A DNA stretch of 7,709 nt from Deltaproteobacteria bacterium (GTDB lineage: Bacteria; Desulfobacterota_B; Binatia; UBA9968). Shown piece after piece: positions 1 to 5,833 of this stretch. A program made the position numbers and the translations under genes. The notes under the pieces were generated by a model, which made no database searches, was not told the origin of the DNA, and worked only from the letters and a program-made list of their open reading frames with translations. The stretch is from contig VBKY01000333.1 in the NCBI GenBank assembly GCA_005879255.1, positions 1-7,709 on the forward strand, in the 5' to 3' direction. Each line of letters begins with the position of its first letter. Position 1 is the first letter of the stretch.

Positions 1-132
1 ATTGGTCCGCCCGGTTTTCTTTCCGTCGACGAGAAATTCGTTGCCATCCACCGCCACGCGATACACGGACTTGCCGATCTCTTCGATCTCGACGGTGTAA
101 CTCTGCTCGCCAAGCTTGGCAATGAATGCCAT
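1..132 (-). CDS. Biotin carboxyl carrier subunit of acyl-CoA carboxylase, N-terminal part only
   Basis: The 44 visible residues start MAFIAKLGEQSY and include a Y-x-V-x-I-E-E segment (12-18) followed by V-x-VDG (27-30) and the FLVDGKK stretch (33-39). This is the pattern seen N-terminal to the biotinyl domain in carrier subunits of propionyl/acetyl-CoA carboxylases and decarboxylases. The biotinylated lysine motif (usually AMKM) would lie beyond the window and cannot be checked. The ATG at 132 is only 10 nt after the biotin carboxylase stop. The overlapping TAGGGG gives a modest ribosome binding site, so the gene is probably translated as part of the same operon. The protein would carry carboxybiotin between the carboxylase and the carboxyltransferase. 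The position after the biotin carboxylase gene supports the call more strongly than this short sequence alone. Confidence 0.75.
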   Translation of the reverse strand, partial: MAFIAKLGEQSYTVEIEEIGKSVYRVAVDGNEFLVDGKKTGRTN

Positions 133-142
133 GAGGAGGCCC

Positions 143-1684
143 CTACGAGCGCCGCCAACCGTGACTGCCGAGCGAACCGATACCGCGCAGCGCGTTCCGC
201 TTGCCCTGTTCGCGCCATTTAGACGGCTCGGCTGCTCCTTTAGCCAGCAGTTTCAAGGTCTGCTCCTGTTCTCCGTGCAGCGCCGCAATGGCCGCGGAAG
301 CGAGCGCAATCTCTTTGTGTGGCAGGACTTCTTCGCTGTTCGACGCCCGGTATTCTTGGTCGATGAAGCCGGTATTGAAATCGCCGGACATGAACCGGGG
401 GTGCCGCAAGATCCACTGGTGAAACGGGATGTTGGTTTTGATGCCGCGAACTTGGTACTCGCGCAGGGCGCGACGCATGCGCAGGATCGCCTCGACCCGG
501 TTCTCGCCCCAGCAAATCAGCTTGGCGATCATCGGGTCGTAGTAAATCGACACTTCCGCGCCTTCATAGACGCCGCAGTCGTTCCTCAGTCCGAGTCCTT
601 CCGGCAAACGCAACCCCTCTATCCTTCCCGGACACGGCATGAAATCTTGCTCCGGGTCTTCGGCATAGATGCGACACTCGATGGCATGGCCGGTCTGCGT
701 GATATGACGCTGGCGCCACGGCAAATATCCACCCGCCGCCACTTCGATCTGCGCCTTGACCAGATCGATGCCGACGACCCGTTCCGTCACCGCGTGCTCG
801 ACTTGCAAACGGGTGTTCATCTCGAGGAAGTAGAAATTTTGCTCTGGATCCAGGAGGAACTCCAAGGTCCCGGCGCCGACGTACCCGACTGCGCGCGCTC
901 CCTGAATAGCGATGCGGCCAATGCGGCGCCGCGTGCGGTCGTCCAATCCCGGCGAAGGAGCTTCTTCGATCACTTTTTGATGACGCCGCTGAATCGAGCA
1001 TTCCCGGTCGTAGAGGTGAATGACGTGACCATAATTGTCGGCGAGGATTTGAATCTCGACATGACGCGGTCTTTCGATGAATTTTTCGACGTAAAGGCGC
1101 GGGTCGCCGAAAGACGAAGCAGCCTCCGATCTCACGGCTCGATAAGCGGATGACACTTCGCGCCGCAAACGCACGAGCCTAAGTCCTTTGCCGCCACCAC
1201 CCGCCACTGCCTTCAACATGCACGGATAACCAATCGACTCGATTGTCTGAAGGACTTCTTCCTCCGACGTCAATATTCCGTCCGAGCCAGGCACCACCGG
1301 CACGCCCGCGGCCTTCATGATCTGGCGCGCTTTCACTTTATCGCCCATCTGGTCGATCACTTCGGGCGAGGGGCCGATGAAGACGATGCCCTCGTCTTTG
1401 CAGCGCTGGGCAAATGCAGTGTTCTCCGCCAAAAAACCATAGCCAGGATGGACCGCTTCGGCGCGGCTCTTTTTGCAAACGTCGATAATCCGGTCGATCG
1501 CCAGATAGCTTTGCCGCGAAGGCGCGGGACCGATGGAGAACGCGTGGTCGGCGTATTTTACGTGTAACGAGTCGCGGTCGGCTTCGGAGTAAACCGCAAC
1601 TGTTTCGATGTCCAACTCACGACAGGCGCGTGCGATTCGGACCGCGATTTCTCCCCGGTTCGCAATGAGGATGCGTTTAAACAT
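143..1684 (-). CDS. accC: Biotin carboxylase subunit of acetyl-/propionyl-CoA carboxylase
   Basis: This 513-residue protein would carboxylate the biotin of the carrier subunit, using ATP and bicarbonate. The N-terminal MFKRILIANRGEIAVR is the classic biotin carboxylase start, so I chose the ATG at 1684; a TTG at 1735 lies inside a palindrome and is unlikely. An ATP-grasp fold is shown by K158 and the glycine loop GGGGKG (162-167), HQKVIEEAP (235-243), and FLEMNTRLQVEH (286-297). The last contains E288, N290, R292, Q294, V295 and E296, in the same numbering as E. coli AccC, and R338 also matches. The protein is about 60 residues longer than E. coli AccC (449). The tail (about 450-513) is alanine- and lysine/arginine-rich and has no motif I recognise. 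Such tails occur in acyl-CoA carboxylase alpha-type subunits. The gene lies between the carboxyltransferase and the carrier gene. Its own ribosome binding site is weak. The substrate class, acetyl versus propionyl, is not decided by this subunit. Confidence 0.95.
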   Translation of the reverse strand: MFKRILIANRGEIAVRIARACRELDIETVAVYSEADRDSLHVKYADHAFSIGPAPSRQSYLAIDRIIDVCKKSRAEAVHPGYGFLAENTAFAQRCKDEGIVFIGPSPEVIDQMGDKVKARQIMKAAGVPVVPGSDGILTSEEEVLQTIESIGYPCMLKAVAGGGGKGLRLVRLRREVSSAYRAVRSEAASSFGDPRLYVEKFIERPRHVEIQILADNYGHVIHLYDRECSIQRRHQKVIEEAPSPGLDDRTRRRIGRIAIQGARAVGYVGAGTLEFLLDPEQNFYFLEMNTRLQVEHAVTERVVGIDLVKAQIEVAAGGYLPWRQRHITQTGHAIECRIYAEDPEQDFMPCPGRIEGLRLPEGLGLRNDCGVYEGAEVSIYYDPMIAKLICWGENRVEAILRMRRALREYQVRGIKTNIPFHQWILRHPRFMSGDFNTGFIDQEYRASNSEEVLPHKEIALASAAIAALHGEQEQTLKLLAKGAAEPSKWREQGKRNALRGIGSLGSHGWRRS

Positions 1685-1718
1685 GCGGACGAGAGTGTGC
1701 CGCCCGAGGCGTGAATGG

Positions 1719-1747
1719 GTAGGGGCGGATTTCAAACCCGCCCCTAC
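1719..1747. repeat. 29-bp near-perfect palindrome between carboxylase genes
   Basis: Two 14-nt arms, GTAGGGGCGGATTT (1719-1732) and AAACCCGCCCCTAC (1734-1747), flank a single C. Only one pair is mismatched (A1729 against C1737), and the outer 10 bp are perfect. It lies in the 95-bp gap between the carboxyltransferase stop and the biotin carboxylase start. There is no T-tract after it on the minus strand, so it is not a canonical terminator. GTAGGGGCGG/CCGCCCCTAC palindromes of this type resemble REP-like elements I remember from intergenic regions of environmental bacteria; that resemblance is unchecked. In the operon mRNA it would form a GC-rich hairpin that could stabilise the upstream transcript or tune the subunit ratio. 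Confidence 0.85.
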
Positions 1748-1779
1748 AGTTGCCTATTGTGTCATGCCTACCGTCTTCG

Positions 1780-3330
1780 TCAGAGTGGAATATTCCCATG
1801 CTTCTTTGGCGGATTGTGGTCCTGTTTGTTTTTCAACATTTCGAGCGAACGAATCAGCGTCGGGCGGGTATCTTCGGGATAAATCACCGCATCGATGTAA
1901 CCCGACTCGGCGGCTTTAAACGGATTGGCAAAGGTTTGGCGATAGTTGTCCACCATCTCGTCGCGCGCCTTCGCCGGATCGCCAGCCTTCTGCAGCGCTT
2001 CACGAAAAACAATGTTGATCGCGCCTTCCGGCCCCATGACGGCGATCTCGCCGGTCGGATACGCCAAATTGATGTCGCCGCGCAGATGTTTACTCGACAT
2101 GACGATGTAGCCGCCGCCGTAGGCCTTGCGCGTCACGACGGTAACTTTGGGCACGGTGGCTTCGGCGTACGCGTAGAGCAACTTGGCGCCGTGGCGAATA
2201 ATGCCGTGATATTCTTGCTCCGTTCCCGGCAAGAAACCCGGCACATCGACAAAGGTGACGATCGGAATGTTAAAGCAATCGCAGAACCGAATGAAGCGCG
2301 CGGCCTTTACCGAAGCGTTGATGTCTAAACAGCCGGCTAGATTGGCAGGTTGATTGGCGACGACGCCAACCGAGCGACCACCGAGGCGGGCGAAACCAAC
2401 CAAAATGTTGCGGGCGAATTCCGGTTGCACTTCATAGAAGTAACCCTCATCGACGACCGCAGTGATGAGCTCCTTCATATCGTAGGGGCGGTTGGGATTA
2501 TCGGGAACGAGATCCTTCAATCGCTTATCACGCCGCAACGGATCGTCGTTGCTCGGCCGAAACGGTGGATCTTCCTGGTTGTTGCCGGGAAGAAAACCAA
2601 TCAGCTCGCGGATCATCAGCAGACAATCCTTTTCGGTATTGGCGGTGATATGCGCCACGCCGCTTTTGCCGGCGTGGGTTTCGGCGCCGCCCAAAGCTTC
2701 CTTGGTCACGTCTTCGTGGGTCACGGTCTTGATCACATCCGGTCCGGTGATGAACATGTAGCTGTTCGTCGTCACCATGAAGATGAAATCGGTAATCGCC
2801 GGCGAGTATACAGCGCCGCCCGCGCATGGCCCCATGATCCCCGTGATCTGCGGTACGACGCCGGACGCCATGACGTTACGCTGAAAAATTTCACCGTACC
2901 CCGCCAGGCTGTCGACGCCTTCCTGTATGCGCGCCCCGCCGGAATCGTTGAGGCCGATGATCGGCGCGCCGTTCTTTACCGCCATGTCCATCACTTTGCA
3001 GATTTTGTCCGCGACAACGCGGCTCAGGCTACCGCCAAAAACAGTGAAGTCTTGTGAGTAGGCGTAAACCAAGCGGCCGTCGACGGCGCCGTAACCGGTG
3101 ACCACCGCGTCGCCGAGAATTTTTTGTTTGTCCAGCCCGAAATCGGTGCAGTGGTGCGTGCGCAAGCGATCGAGCTCGACGAAACTACCGCTGTCGAGAA
3201 GGATGTCGAGGCGTTCCCGAGCTAGAAGCTTCCCTTGCTCGTGCTGGCGGCGAGCGCGTTCGGGACCGCCGCCGGCTTCGGCTTTTTGATTGAGTTCGCG
3301 AAGCCTGTCGACATTATTCGCTATGGTCAT
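1780..3330 (-). CDS. Acyl-CoA carboxylase carboxyltransferase (beta) subunit, PccB-like
   Basis: This 516-residue protein transfers the carboxyl group from carboxybiotin to an acyl-CoA. It has the N- and C-terminal crotonase-like halves of this family. The first half has [13 protein letters not shown] (126-138) and [11 protein letters not shown] (167-177), the glycine-rich oxyanion-hole loops. The second half has [14 protein letters not shown] (360-373), [14 protein letters not shown] (401-414) and [15 protein letters not shown] (423-437). The C-terminus KKHGNIPL is typical of propionyl-CoA carboxylase beta chains. The residue aligned with Asp422 of Streptomyces coelicolor PccB appears to be Ile409, the residue type found in the acetyl-accepting AccB enzyme, so 'acyl-CoA carboxylase' is safer than strict propionyl specificity. 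The ATG at 3330 is preceded by AAGGA (3341-3345), about 10 nt upstream. It is the first gene of the operon and follows a strong promoter. Confidence 0.95.
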   Translation of the reverse strand: MTIANNVDRLRELNQKAEAGGGPERARRQHEQGKLLARERLDILLDSGSFVELDRLRTHHCTDFGLDKQKILGDAVVTGYGAVDGRLVYAYSQDFTVFGGSLSRVVADKICKVMDMAVKNGAPIIGLNDSGGARIQEGVDSLAGYGEIFQRNVMASGVVPQITGIMGPCAGGAVYSPAITDFIFMVTTNSYMFITGPDVIKTVTHEDVTKEALGGAETHAGKSGVAHITANTEKDCLLMIRELIGFLPGNNQEDPPFRPSNDDPLRRDKRLKDLVPDNPNRPYDMKELITAVVDEGYFYEVQPEFARNILVGFARLGGRSVGVVANQPANLAGCLDINASVKAARFIRFCDCFNIPIVTFVDVPGFLPGTEQEYHGIIRHGAKLLYAYAEATVPKVTVVTRKAYGGGYIVMSSKHLRGDINLAYPTGEIAVMGPEGAINIVFREALQKAGDPAKARDEMVDNYRQTFANPFKAAESGYIDAVIYPEDTRPTLIRSLEMLKNKQDHNPPKKHGNIPL

Positions 3331-3383
3331 GAAGAGAAAGTCCTTGGACGCGAAAGAAAAGTAATCAGTTAGCGAGTGGCGGC

Positions 3384-3411
3384 ATCATAACAAAAGCCGC
3401 TGCCCTGTCAA
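3384..3411 (-). promoter_or_regulatory. Near-consensus sigma-70 promoter of the carboxylase operon
   Basis: On the minus strand, TTGACA (3406-3411) and TATGAT (3384-3389) are separated by 16 bp, matching 11 of 12 consensus positions. Transcription would start near 3377, giving a leader of roughly 45 nt that contains the AAGGA ribosome binding site at 3341-3345. The position directly upstream of the carboxyltransferase ATG, in the gap between divergent genes, fits an operon promoter. It is predicted by sequence only. Confidence 0.75.
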
Positions 3412-3416
3412 CCGAG

Positions 3417-3437
3417 TTGGCGGCGATGAGCCGCCAA
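3417..3437. promoter_or_regulatory. Perfect 8-bp inverted repeat upstream of the carboxylase promoter
   Basis: TTGGCGGC (3417-3424) and GCCGCCAA (3430-3437) are perfect inverted copies around a 5-nt GATGA centre. The repeat begins 6 bp upstream of the minus-strand -35 box, centred about 50 bp before the predicted start site, and also lies upstream of the divergent peptidase gene. The position suits a dimeric regulator's operator, but no regulator is encoded nearby. A chance or repeat-derived hairpin is equally possible. Confidence 0.4.
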
Positions 3438-3451
3438 GAAAAGGGCAAAAG

Positions 3452-3480
3452 TTGCGCTCCGCGACGGCTCGCGTTACTAT
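3452..3480 (+). promoter_or_regulatory. Weak candidate promoter for the M24 peptidase gene
   Basis: TTGCGC (3452-3457) and TACTAT (3475-3480) with 17-bp spacing form the best plus-strand candidate in the divergent gap. They match only 3/6 and 4/6 consensus positions. Transcription from here would start near 3487, about 40 nt before the ATG. Confidence 0.25.
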
Positions 3481-3525
3481 TCTCCTAAGGAAGCAACCGA
3501 CCAACGTTCCCTCGAGCGCACGATC

Positions 3526-4725
3526 ATGTTCGAATCAAAAAACAACCGGGTCCCGAGGCAAGAATCTGTCCCAGCGGACGGTGGCGAATTGAAACTGCGA
3601 AACGATCAGGCGCTTTTGCTGGTTGCCGCCAGCGAAGGCGACTCCAATATGCTCTACGCCGCGGGCTTCTTCGTTCCCGACCCATTTATCTTTTTTCAAC
3701 ACAAGAAAACCAAGTATGTCGTGATGAGCGATTTGGAAATCGATCGCGCCAAAAAACAGGCTGATGCCGATCGGGTGCTGTCACTTTCTCTCTATCAAAG
3801 GAAGTTGCGCAAGCTCGGCAAGACGCCGGCTACGACCATTGATATTTTGGATCTCCTTTTCCGCGAAAGAGGTATCCGTTCGTTGATTGTTCCGGCCAAC
3901 TTCTCCGCGCTGCTCACCGACCAGCTCAGAGCCAAGGGCTACAGCGTGCAGATCAAGCGCGATCCGTTTTGGGCACAGCGCGAAACCAAGAATGCCACCG
4001 AGGTGAAACAGATTACCGAATCTTTGCGGATCGCAGTGCTCGGTCTCGAGGCGGGCATCCGAATGCTCAAGCGGACCAAAACCAAGCGCGACGGCTATCT
4101 TTATCTCAACGGCGCGCGGCTGACGTCGGAGATGCTCAAGACCGCGGTCAATACCACGATCATGGCCCACGGCTGGCTGCCCAGCCACACGATCATCTCA
4201 TCGGGCAATCAATGTGTCGATCCGCATCACGAAGGCAGCGGGCCGATCAAGGCGAACACCTCGATCATCTTCGACATCTTTCCCCGCTCCCAGCGTAATG
4301 GCTACTTCGGCGATTTGAGCCGTACCGTCGTGCGCGGTCGTGCCTCCGATAAGCTCAAAGAGATGTACGCAACGGTGCAAGCAGGTCAAGGAATTGGCTA
4401 TCAACAGATACGCGACGGCGTGAACGGCAGAGACGTGCATCAGAATATTTTGGCTCTCTTCGAATCCCGCGGTTTTCCCACTGGCAAGATCAATGGCAGG
4501 ATGCAAGGATTCTTTCATGGCACCGGTCATGGGCTCGGCTTGGACATCCACGAGCCGCCGCGCATCGCGCCGATCGATGCCGTGTTGCGCACCGGTCATG
4601 TGGTCACTGTCGAGCCCGGGCTTTACTACCTCGGAGTCGGCGGCGTGCGTTTGGAAGACGTCGTCGTCGTGACGCAAAAAGGTAATCGCAATCTTACGGA
4701 CTGCCCGCAGTTTCTCGAAATCTAG
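3526..4725 (+). CDS. M24-family metallopeptidase, Xaa-Pro aminopeptidase-like
   Basis: This 399-residue cytoplasmic enzyme (no signal peptide visible) has the pita-bread catalytic fold in its C-terminal half. The five expected metal ligands can be assigned: D250 (IIFDIF), D263 (YFGDLSRT), H335 (FHGTGHGLG), E363 (VEPGLYY) and E377 (VRLEDVV). His234 or His235 and H342 fit the conserved substrate-site histidines. The N-terminal half (about 25-160) resembles the creatinase/prolidase N-domain, including NMLYAAGFF near residue 41. Such enzymes remove N-terminal residues before proline or cleave X-Pro dipeptides with two divalent metals; the exact substrate is not determined. The ATG at 3526 is the only start in the open frame before the conserved region. 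No good Shine-Dalgarno lies within 15 nt; AAGGAAG at 3487-3493 is too distant. The gene is divergent from the carboxylase operon and probably co-transcribed with the next gene. Confidence 0.92.
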   Translation: MFESKNNRVPRQESVPADGGELKLRNDQALLLVAASEGDSNMLYAAGFFVPDPFIFFQHKKTKYVVMSDLEIDRAKKQADADRVLSLSLYQRKLRKLGKTPATTIDILDLLFRERGIRSLIVPANFSALLTDQLRAKGYSVQIKRDPFWAQRETKNATEVKQITESLRIAVLGLEAGIRMLKRTKTKRDGYLYLNGARLTSEMLKTAVNTTIMAHGWLPSHTIISSGNQCVDPHHEGSGPIKANTSIIFDIFPRSQRNGYFGDLSRTVVRGRASDKLKEMYATVQAGQGIGYQQIRDGVNGRDVHQNILALFESRGFPTGKINGRMQGFFHGTGHGLGLDIHEPPRIAPIDAVLRTGHVVTVEPGLYYLGVGGVRLEDVVVVTQKGNRNLTDCPQFLEI

Positions 4726-4769
4726 CAAGCAGGGAATGAATTGCGCTATTTTGGATCACCCATTCGTAC

Positions 4770-5495
4770 ATGACTGACGACGGCCAGGTCGCGAATTTGA
4801 TCGCCGATCTCGACCATCCCGACAAACCGACGATCCGTGCCGCTGTCGATGCGCTGATTTCCCTGGCAACGACGTCGCCCAATACCCAGCAAATTCTCCA
4901 TCAACGCCTGATTGAAACTGGGCACAGGAACTACTGGCCGGCGGCATACATCTTAGGGCACTTGCCGCATCCATCCGGCGCGGTCGTTCGAAACCTGATC
5001 GAAGCGCTCGATCACCGCGAACCCGACATCCGCTGGGCGATCGCCCTGCTTCTGGTTCGGATCGTGAAAAAGGAAGGTGATTTCTTAAATCTTCTTGTCG
5101 AATTAAGCAAAACCGGCACTGCCAATCAAAAGAGAATGGCGCTTTACTGCATCCGCGATTTGGCTTTATCCGACTCGGTAAGTTTAGCGGCCTTGCGCGA
5201 AGCTCTAGGGGACACCGATCCGACCGTAAGAGTCGCCGCCGCTATTTGTCTGAAGCTAAGATCGGATCTCGATGATGCGGGTAAGACTCTCTTGCTGCAG
5301 GTTTATCTGACGGACACGGAACTGAAGGTGCGAAACACGGCTGCCATCGCATTGGCCAACTTAGGGTCGCCGGCGCCGGAGTTTTTGAACGCGCTCAGAA
5401 AGGCGAGCGAGAGCGACAATGATCAAGTCAGGAAAGCGGCCATCACCGCGCTCGCGTTGCTGGAGAAAAGAAGGTCCGCTCCAGCGGAAAATTAA
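4770..5495 (+). CDS. HEAT-repeat protein of unknown function
   Basis: The 241-residue protein is almost entirely alpha-helical repeats. I can outline about six to seven HEAT-like units near residues 7-35, 43-65, 72-100, 107-130, 137-163, 172-198 and 203-232. They show the recurring D-x-x-x-x-V/I-R-x-A-A-x-x-A-L pattern, for example DPTVRVAAAICL (150-161) and DDQV/RKAAITAL-type units near 217-228. No catalytic residues, signal peptide or membrane segment are visible, so it is probably a cytoplasmic scaffold or binding protein. It begins 44 nt after the peptidase stop on the same strand. No strong ribosome binding site precedes ATG 4770, suggesting coupling or co-transcription. Its last codons (RSAPAEN) are encoded within a 15-bp perfect inverted repeat whose loop contains the TAA stop, so the natural C-terminus may have been altered by a repeat insertion. 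Confidence 0.85.
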   Translation: MTDDGQVANLIADLDHPDKPTIRAAVDALISLATTSPNTQQILHQRLIETGHRNYWPAAYILGHLPHPSGAVVRNLIEALDHREPDIRWAIALLLVRIVKKEGDFLNLLVELSKTGTANQKRMALYCIRDLALSDSVSLAALREALGDTDPTVRVAAAICLKLRSDLDDAGKTLLLQVYLTDTELKVRNTAAIALANLGSPAPEFLNALRKASESDNDQVRKAAITALALLEKRRSAPAEN

Positions 5496-5512
5496 TGCCG
5501 CTGGAGCGGACC
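5466..5512 (-). terminator. 15-bp perfect inverted repeat; probable minus-strand terminator
   Basis: GGTCCGCTCCAGCGG (5473-5487) and CCGCTGGAGCGGACC (5498-5512) are exact inverted copies around a 10-nt A/T-rich loop. On the minus strand the hairpin is followed by TTCTTTTC, an imperfect U-tract, so it can act as an intrinsic terminator for the small transcript starting near 5648. On the plus strand it is followed by CCCTAGG, which does not look like a terminator. The repeat overlaps the last codons and stop of the HEAT gene. Its length and perfection also fit a REP-like dispersed palindrome. Confidence 0.6.
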
Positions 5513-5579
5513 CCTAGGTGGACTGAGGGGGATTCCAAGGCTCCAGGCCCGAATCCCCGTCAAAGATTCCGCCTAGAGC

Positions 5580-5621
5580 CTAAGTCTCAGCCACCTCACA
5601 GTCAGAACATTTATCAATCAT
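5580..5621 (-). CDS. 13-codon micro-ORF with an exceptionally strong ribosome binding site
   Basis: The ORF reads MIDKCSDCEVAET and ends in TAG (5580-5582). It has a CxxC pair (Cys5, Cys8) and an acidic tail. I recognise no family. The main evidence that it is translated is its signals. AAAGGAGGTGGTCC (5626-5639) is complementary to the typical 3' end of 16S rRNA over 12 or more bases and sits 8-10 nt before the ATG. The transcript leader predicted from the promoter is only about 27 nt long, so this is the first ORF. Codons 9-12 form the 5' arm of helix P1, and the last base of the stop begins helix P2, so translation would melt the RNA fold. Possible roles are a leader peptide, a functional metal- or thiol-binding micropeptide, or a peptide precursor. 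The same frame continues open beyond the TAG to a second TAG at 5514-5516. Confidence 0.5.
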   Translation of the reverse strand: MIDKCSDCEVAET

Positions 5622-5631
5622 GTCTGGACCA

Positions 5632-5637
5632 CCTCCT
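5632..5637 (-). promoter_or_regulatory. Extended Shine-Dalgarno of the micro-ORF
   Basis: AGGAGG sits in the larger AAAGGAGGTGG context, the strongest Shine-Dalgarno in the window, 10 nt before the ATG at 5621. It decides the start of the 13-codon ORF. Confidence 0.75.
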
Positions 5638-5653
5638 TTCCCTGCTGTCGGTT

Positions 5654-5682
5654 ATTTTATTGAAGTGATTCCGGCCTGTCAA
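5654..5682 (-). promoter_or_regulatory. Strong sigma-70 promoter with UP-like A/T tract
   Basis: On the minus strand TTGACA (5677-5682, perfect) and TAAAAT (5654-5659, 5/6) are spaced by exactly 17 bp. Upstream of the -35 box, roughly 5683-5720, the strand is dominated by A and T runs resembling an UP element. The start site would be near 5648. This is the strongest promoter candidate in the window, and it drives no long gene, only the micro-ORF and structured RNA. Confidence 0.8.
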
Positions 5683-5833
5683 TAAAGAAATATTTTTTTC
5701 AATTTATTTTTCGTAAGCTTTTCTTGCTTCATCCATTGCCCTCACGGCAACTCTTCTAATAAGCGGCCAAGCCGCTGATCGGTTCGCGAATACTGATAAA
5801 CTTAAGCGCCGCCCACAGCGCAAGGACTCGGAG

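Larger units (their letters stand above)
5465..5648 (-). ncRNA. Candidate structured small RNA with an embedded micro-ORF
   Basis: A transcript of about 180 nt is predicted from the promoter at 5654-5682 to the hairpin at 5473-5512. Its core folds strongly. P1 pairs 5586-5596 (AGGTGGCTGAG) with 5516-5527 (CTCAGTCCACCT): 11 bp and one bulged T. P2 pairs 5571-5580 (GGCTCTAGGC) with 5539-5548 (GCCTGGAGCC): 10 bp with one G-U. P3 pairs 5565-5569 (GAATC) with 5551-5555 (GATTC) inside P2. A competing helix P4 pairs 5551-5558 (GGGGATTC) with 5528-5535 (GAATCCCC). P4 excludes P3 and interleaves with P2. I do not recognise a known Rfam family. No gene lies immediately downstream on this strand, so it is either a standalone RNA, an antisense RNA to the HEAT mRNA 3' end, or a small-protein mRNA. 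Everything here is prediction from the sequence. Confidence 0.55.

Noticed and set aside
116..1153. 345-codon plus-strand open frame antisense to biotin carboxylase
   Set aside because: It lies opposite a gene with unmistakable biotin carboxylase motifs. Its translation is rich in Arg, Asp and Pro without any recognisable domain, as expected for an antisense shadow of GC-rich coding DNA.
2350..3057. 235-codon plus-strand frame antisense to the carboxyltransferase
   Set aside because: It is a shadow of the pccB-like gene, with no ribosome binding site or family motif.
4198..4728. 176-codon minus-strand frame opposite the M24 peptidase
   Set aside because: The plus-strand frame carries all five metal ligands; the antisense frame has no recognisable motif.
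5528..5580. tRNA-like gene in the structured minus-strand RNA
   Set aside because: The helices do not form a cloverleaf, and no T-loop or D-loop consensus or acceptor/anticodon arrangement can be assigned.
5621..5640. Plus-strand GGACCACCTCCTTTC resembling the 3' end of 16S rRNA
   Set aside because: No other rRNA sequence is adjacent. The match is explained by an extended Shine-Dalgarno on the opposite strand, which is by nature complementary to the 16S tail.
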